Under the pieces are notes generated by a model. The model was not told the origin of the DNA and made no database searches. It saw nothing but the letters and a program-made list of their open reading frames with translations. From the NCBI GenBank assembly GCA_035575035.1, contig DATLYH010000344.1, forward strand, positions 1-34,925: a stretch of DNA of 34,925 nt. The letters run 5' to 3'. This DNA comes from DATLYH01 sp035575035. Lineage in GTDB: Bacteria > Planctomycetota > Planctomycetia > Gemmatales > Gemmataceae. Shown in pieces: positions 31,947 to 34,925 of this stretch; position 1 is the first letter of the stretch; each line of letters starts with the position of its first letter. A program made the position numbers and the translations under genes.

Positions 31947-32179
31947 GTTCTTCGACAGGAGGGATGGCATCGGCCCGCGTTCCGGTTTCCGGGCCGGCTT
32001 GGGGAGGATGGTTACGCGAGTTGTGACGGCGGCCGTCCTGGACGCCGCCATCGCGGTCTTATCCCGGTTGGCATAGAAGCTCAGGGGGTGTCGATCTTGG
32101 CATGTCGTATCAGCGTTGGGGCACCTGAGCCGGCACACCGCTTGGCCATGCCAAACCTCGTCCTTGGGGATCTTCTGCC
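31947..32179. other. Intergenic region with a possible weak terminator
   Basis: 233 bases. GGCGGCCGTC (from 32029) can pair with GACGCCGCC (to 32049) around CTG with one bulge, but only a poor T-run follows. I see no gene. Confidence 0.3.
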
Positions 32180-32575
32180 ATGCCGCGAATTCGACGCATT
32201 GTCCGCCCTGTCCTACCCCGGCTGGTCCCGCGGATCAAAGTGTGGCTGGAGAAAGGCGGGAGCTACGCCTTCGGCCTGGGTATCGCCGAGATTTTGCAAG
32301 CAGTAGACCGCACCGGCTCGATCAAGCAGGCAGCCAGCGACCTCGGCAAGAGTTATCGCTACGTCTGGGGCCGGATCAAGGAGGCGGAGGCGACCTTCGG
32401 CCGGCCCCTGGTGGAGTCCCAGGTTGGCGGGAGCGGTCCACAGCGGAGTTCTCTGACGGCCCTTGGCCGACAGTTAGTCGTGAGCTTCCTTTCCTTGCGA
32501 GGCCGGATGAAGCAACTGGTCGAAGAGGAATTCGCCCGCCAGTTCGGACCGCTTGCCGCCAACTCCAAGTCCTGA
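32180..32575 (+). CDS. ModE N-terminal-type winged-helix DNA-binding protein
   Basis: 131 residues from ATG 32180. Residues 18-115 match the winged helix-turn-helix of ModE/LysR type: KVWLEKGGSYAFGLGIAEIL, AVDRTGSIKQAASDLGKSYRYVWGRIKEAE (recognition helix near YRYVW), VGGSGPQRSSLTALGRQLV and a C-terminal dimerisation helix. ModE controls molybdate uptake through a C-terminal molbindin domain, which is absent here, as in the stand-alone 'DNA-binding ModE-like' proteins. No mod transport or molybdopterin gene lies nearby. It may respond to molybdate through a partner or be a general regulator. The start codon has no clear Shine-Dalgarno. Confidence 0.88.
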   Translation: MPRIRRIVRPVLPRLVPRIKVWLEKGGSYAFGLGIAEILQAVDRTGSIKQAASDLGKSYRYVWGRIKEAEATFGRPLVESQVGGSGPQRSSLTALGRQLVVSFLSLRGRMKQLVEEEFARQFGPLAANSKS

Positions 32576-32624
32576 CGCCTGGCGCGGGCCGAAGGCCGCG
32601 GGGACACCGCCTCGTTGCACGCCC

Positions 32625-32652
32625 TTGCCGATATGTACGCAAGCCTTACAAT
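32625..32652 (+). promoter_or_regulatory. Probable promoter for the OB-fold-like gene
   Basis: TTGCCG (32625-32630) and TACAAT (32647-32652) are separated by 16 bp, 4/6 and 5/6 matches. Transcription would start near 32659 and leave a leader of about 148 nt. Confidence 0.5.
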
Positions 32653-32665
32653 AGTCTACCAAATG

Positions 32666-32716
32666 GCACGACCGTGCATATAGACTTGCCAGACCGAGGT
32701 GGCCGTGCGGTCGTGC
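32666..32716 (+). other. Leader inverted repeat
   Basis: GCACGACCG (32666-32674) is a perfect inverse of CGGTCGTGC (32708-32716). It would form a hairpin with a 33-nt loop at the start of the predicted leader of the gene at 32807. It may be regulatory. Confidence 0.4.
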
Positions 32717-32806
32717 TGGCCCGTGGTCGGTGGGTCTGGCCGCCTGAGTCGGCGTGTTTGCCTGCTGGGCGGCCCCGCTCTGTCTTGCTGAAAGTGAGGT
32801 GACCTC

Positions 32807-33202
32807 ATGCGCTCCGCTTGCGTGTTGTCCTTCCTGCTTGCCACGGCAGCGGTCCTGCAAGCTCCTGCCGCGGACGACAAGCCGCTCCCGCCCGTTGAAG
32901 CCATCAAGAAGGTGAACGAGAAGGTGACGGTGCAGATGGAGGTCAAGGCGGCCAAGAATCGCCTGGAGAAGCGGGGCGAAATCTACCTTGACTCCGAGGA
33001 AGACTTCCGCGACCCGAAAAACCTCGCAGTGGTGGTGACCCGGGCCGGGGCGGCGAAGTTCAAGGAAGTCGGCATCGATGATCCTGCCGAGCACTTCCAG
33101 GGCAAACTGATCCGCGTAACCGGCATCGTTATCCTCAAGGAAGGCCGTCCCCGGATCGAAGTCGATGAGGTCAAGCAAATCGCAATTGTTGTGAAGAAGT
33201 GA
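32807..33202 (+). CDS. Small exported protein, possible OB-fold
   Basis: 131 residues from ATG 32807 (GTGAGGTGACC upstream). Signal peptide 1-22 (LSFLLATAAVLQAPAADD). The mature part, KVNEKVTVQMEVKAAKNRLE followed by EIYLDSEEDFRDPKNLAVVV and FQGKLIRVTGIVILKEGRP and RIEVDEVKQIAIV, has the strand pattern and the 'GKxIRVTGxI...GRPxIEVxxxxQI' motif of exported nucleic-acid-binding-type OB folds (tRNA_anti-like). In the periplasm the ligand is not known. A promoter and hairpin lie upstream. Confidence 0.75.
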   Translation: MRSACVLSFLLATAAVLQAPAADDKPLPPVEAIKKVNEKVTVQMEVKAAKNRLEKRGEIYLDSEEDFRDPKNLAVVVTRAGAAKFKEVGIDDPAEHFQGKLIRVTGIVILKEGRPRIEVDEVKQIAIVVKK

Positions 33203-33264
33203 ATCCGTCGCTCCTGGATCGTAATGCCGCCATCCCATCGGACAACTGATCGCGGGGACGTATC

Positions 33265-34266
33265 ATGCCGAGAAGGCAAGGCTTCACACTCGTCGAGTTA
33301 CTGGTGGTAATAGCGATCATTGCCGTTCTTATTAGCTTGCTGTTGCCGGCCGTACAGAAGGTCCGGGAGGCCGCTGCGCGCATGGCCTGCCAGAACAATC
33401 TCAAACAGCTGGGGCTGGCCGCCCACAACTATCACGGCGATCACCAGAGGTTTCCGCCAGGTGTGTACCAGTTGTCCTTCGCGACCGCTCCGCGGTTCCG
33501 CGGCGTATCGCTGTTCGTTTACTTGCTGCCCTACCTGGAACAGGACAACCTCTTCCGCGGCTGGGACATGGTTGATCCGTTGAACAACACAGTTGGCGGG
33601 GCCTCGTCGCGGACGGCAACGGTCCTGAAGGGCCTGCTCTGTCCTTCGGACACGATCCCGCAAAACCCGATCAACAGCGGCAGTAATCGCTGGTACGGGC
33701 TGACCAGTTACGGCGGCAACGGCGGTTCGCGATCCTACGACCCGCAGTTTGCCAGCAACGATGGTATCTTCTTCGTCGTCGGCCCCGGCTCGCAGACAGC
33801 CCCTAATGCCTCGTCGGTCCGCATTGCCGACGTCACTGACGGCCTGAGCAACACCCTCCTGTTCGGCGAGCGGAGCCACACCGACCCCAATCACGACTCC
33901 TTTGCCGCCAACCTGACGCCACCGTCGGGACAGTTCCTCAATCCGATGGGGAGTGTCGGTTGGTGGGCCCCGTCGGGCGGGCGCCTGGCCGCAGGCGATG
34001 TCACTCTCAGTGCCTATGCCCGCATTAACTTCCGCGTCCCGCAGCCGTTTGCCAATGGCGGCTCGATGTCGCCTCCGGCGACCGACTACAACAGCTATCT
34101 CTATTACAACGATCGCCGCCTCTGTGCCTTTGGCAGCAATCACTCCGGCGGGGCCAACTTCTGCTTGGCGGACGGCTCGGTGCGCTTCATCCAGGATGCA
34201 CTTCCCGAGGTAACGCTGCAACGGCTAGCTGTCCGCAACGATGGGGCCGTCGTGGACGGGTTCTGA
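33265..34266 (+). CDS. DUF1559 prepilin-like protein
   Basis: 333 residues from ATG 33265. A type IV prepilin N-terminus (RRQGFTLVELLVVIAIIAVL; cleavage before Phe7, Glu at +5) is followed by a membrane helix to residue 30, the planctomycete continuation LLPAVQKVREAAARMACQNN and LKQLGLAAHNYH, and a C-terminal beta-rich domain. The H-x9-DG motif is present at HSGGANFCLADG (His293, Asp303, Gly304), then VRFIQD. These proteins occur in tens to hundreds of paralogues in Planctomycetes and are thought to be pseudopilins or surface fibres processed by a prepilin peptidase; their function is not settled. It is followed by a small lipoprotein gene, the usual order. Confidence 0.94.
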   Translation: MPRRQGFTLVELLVVIAIIAVLISLLLPAVQKVREAAARMACQNNLKQLGLAAHNYHGDHQRFPPGVYQLSFATAPRFRGVSLFVYLLPYLEQDNLFRGWDMVDPLNNTVGGASSRTATVLKGLLCPSDTIPQNPINSGSNRWYGLTSYGGNGGSRSYDPQFASNDGIFFVVGPGSQTAPNASSVRIADVTDGLSNTLLFGERSHTDPNHDSFAANLTPPSGQFLNPMGSVGWWAPSGGRLAAGDVTLSAYARINFRVPQPFANGGSMSPPATDYNSYLYYNDRRLCAFGSNHSGGANFCLADGSVRFIQDALPEVTLQRLAVRNDGAVVDGF

Positions 34267-34284
34267 ATCGCAGAAGGAGCGCGC

Positions 34285-34443
34285 ATGGAACCGGCGCCAA
34301 AGCCCAGCGGCGCCTGGGTGGTATTCGCAGTGATGTGGGCGGGGGTAGCCGGCTGCGGTTCCTCGCAGCTCCGCGGCGAGGTGGAGAGGACGGTTCGTTG
34401 CAACGGCAAGCCGTTGACCCACGTGTTGGTGACCTTCCTGCCG
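34285..34443 (+). pseudogene. Lipoprotein gene interrupted by an insertion sequence
   Basis: From ATG 34285 (AAGGAG 8 nt upstream), 18 nt after the DUF1559 stop. The product begins with a signal peptide and lipobox VAGC, then VERTVRCNGKPLTHVLVTFLP, the start of the transthyretin/CarboxypepD-like domain usual for the small lipoprotein gene that follows DUF1559 (form: GKVTLDGKPLxxGxVxFxP). After about residue 53 the sequence no longer matches that domain and reads into the ISL3-type element on the other strand. The gene therefore lacks its C-terminal half. A stop appears only at 34693-34695, inside the element. Confidence 0.75.
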
Positions 34444-34925
34444 TTTTTTCGGTGTAGGCGAAAGCGGCTCGGAAGCCGGCCATCAGCTCGCGAATCTGGC
34501 CGATGGTGTGGAGTACCACGTCCTTCGCTCGGTTCACGTCCAGGATCAGCCGAGTCCACAAGCTGGCTGCTGACTTCAGCCCGTACGACCGTTTCAGGAT
34601 TACCCGAGCCTTGTTGTTCAATTCTTCGACGGCCGCACTCGTTTGCCGCGCATCAAAGTAGTTCAGGATCTCCTCTTGCCACCGCTCGAAGGTAGCACTG
34701 AAGGCGCCCAGTTCCGGGAAGTGCTCCTCGATGTCGAGGAACAGCTCCAGCAGCGCTCGGTGCGCCTGCCGCCGGTCCCGCACGGCGTAGAACTTGCCGA
34801 ACGTCTCCGGCTCCCGCGGGTCGGCCCACAGGTCGTACTCGGTGCCGTACGGGTCGATGAGGGTGAAGAGCCGGCCAAACCAGCGGCTCCCCGGATGGTA
34901 AGGGTGCATCAGGCCGTCCAGGCCG
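34441..34925 (-). mobile_element. ISL3-type insertion sequence, one end
   Basis: The element enters at about 34441-34460 (CCGTTTTTTCGGTGTAGG) and leaves the window on the right. It carries the C-terminal part of a transposase on the minus strand and splits a lipoprotein gene. The terminal inverted repeat and target duplication cannot be confirmed because the other end is outside the window. Confidence 0.6.
34445..34925 (-). CDS. ISL3-family transposase, C-terminal part
   Basis: About 160 residues of a DDE transposase are visible; the N-terminal part lies beyond the right edge. Recognisable are GKFYAVRDRRQAHRALLELF, FERWQEEILNYFDARQTSAA and the ISL3 C-terminal signature VEELNNKARVILKRSYGLKS, which contains the last acidic catalytic residue (Glu of VEELNN). 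The frame shows no stop at the element's end and runs on into the antisense of the lipoprotein and DUF1559 genes to 34187. Either the true stop was lost at the insertion junction or this copy is a fragment. The family call is fair; activity is uncertain. Confidence 0.65.

Noticed and set aside
1..34925. tRNA or rRNA genes
   Set aside because: I looked for tRNA T-arm and anticodon-arm patterns and for rRNA-like stretches and found none that fold convincingly.

Overview
The window looks like chromosomal DNA of a planctomycete, most likely Gemmataceae or a close relative. Support: very high GC; a DUF1559 prepilin-like protein with the H-x9-DG C-terminus (33265-34266) followed by a small lipoprotein gene; a multi-pass Ser/Thr kinase; a sigma-54 activator; HEAT/TPR secreted proteins; a Cys-rich exported protein; and many short GC-rich palindromic or tandem repeats. 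The taxonomy is inferred from gene content, not from a marker gene.

Layout. 1-6352: a truncated FHA gene diverges from a GAF plus sigma-54 AAA+ activator; then come a 31-bp tandem array, an HlyD-type adaptor coupled to an exported alpha/alpha-toroid protein, a second array in the opposite orientation, a possible orphan small RNA on the minus strand and a hypothetical gene. 6391-7943: small exported and membrane genes on the minus strand, a perfect 19-bp inverted repeat and a remnant of a class III nucleotidyl cyclase. 7916-12810: a promoter and a partial complex I cluster in the order nuoI, DUF2203, nuoA, nuoB, nuoC, toxin-antitoxin module, nuoD. The ParE-like toxin carries an in-frame TGA. 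No other nuo genes are present. 12946-16609: a small basic protein, a Cys-rich exported protein, a phosphate-selective-type porin and an exported transglutaminase-like protein. 16667-21179: a 23-bp tandem array, a large kinase-plus-pseudokinase membrane protein and a DegT/StrS aminotransferase. 21469-26358: an Asp-box propeller, degenerate LmbE-like and CBM9-like exported protein, then glgC. 26676-31946: a small conserved-looking protein, a HEAT/TPR exported protein, a YggS-type PLP protein (minus) and DUF1015. 32180-34925: a ModE-type HTH protein, an exported OB-fold-like protein, a DUF1559 protein and a lipoprotein gene cut by an ISL3-type insertion sequence that runs off the window.

The most unusual theme is repeats that entered protein-coding genes without breaking the frame. 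A 74-bp palindrome lies in the kinase activation loop. A nested palindrome with a 39-bp (13-codon) period and a 30-bp (10-codon) repeat lie in the propeller/CBM9 gene. Another palindrome lies in the DUF1015 gene. A related repeat supplies the last codons and the stop of the propeller gene. Together with the intergenic arrays, this suggests an active family of small palindromic elements. I did not find a clear new defence or biosynthetic system. The best candidates for something undescribed are the kinase-pseudokinase receptor, the three-part exported protein and the orphan small RNA.
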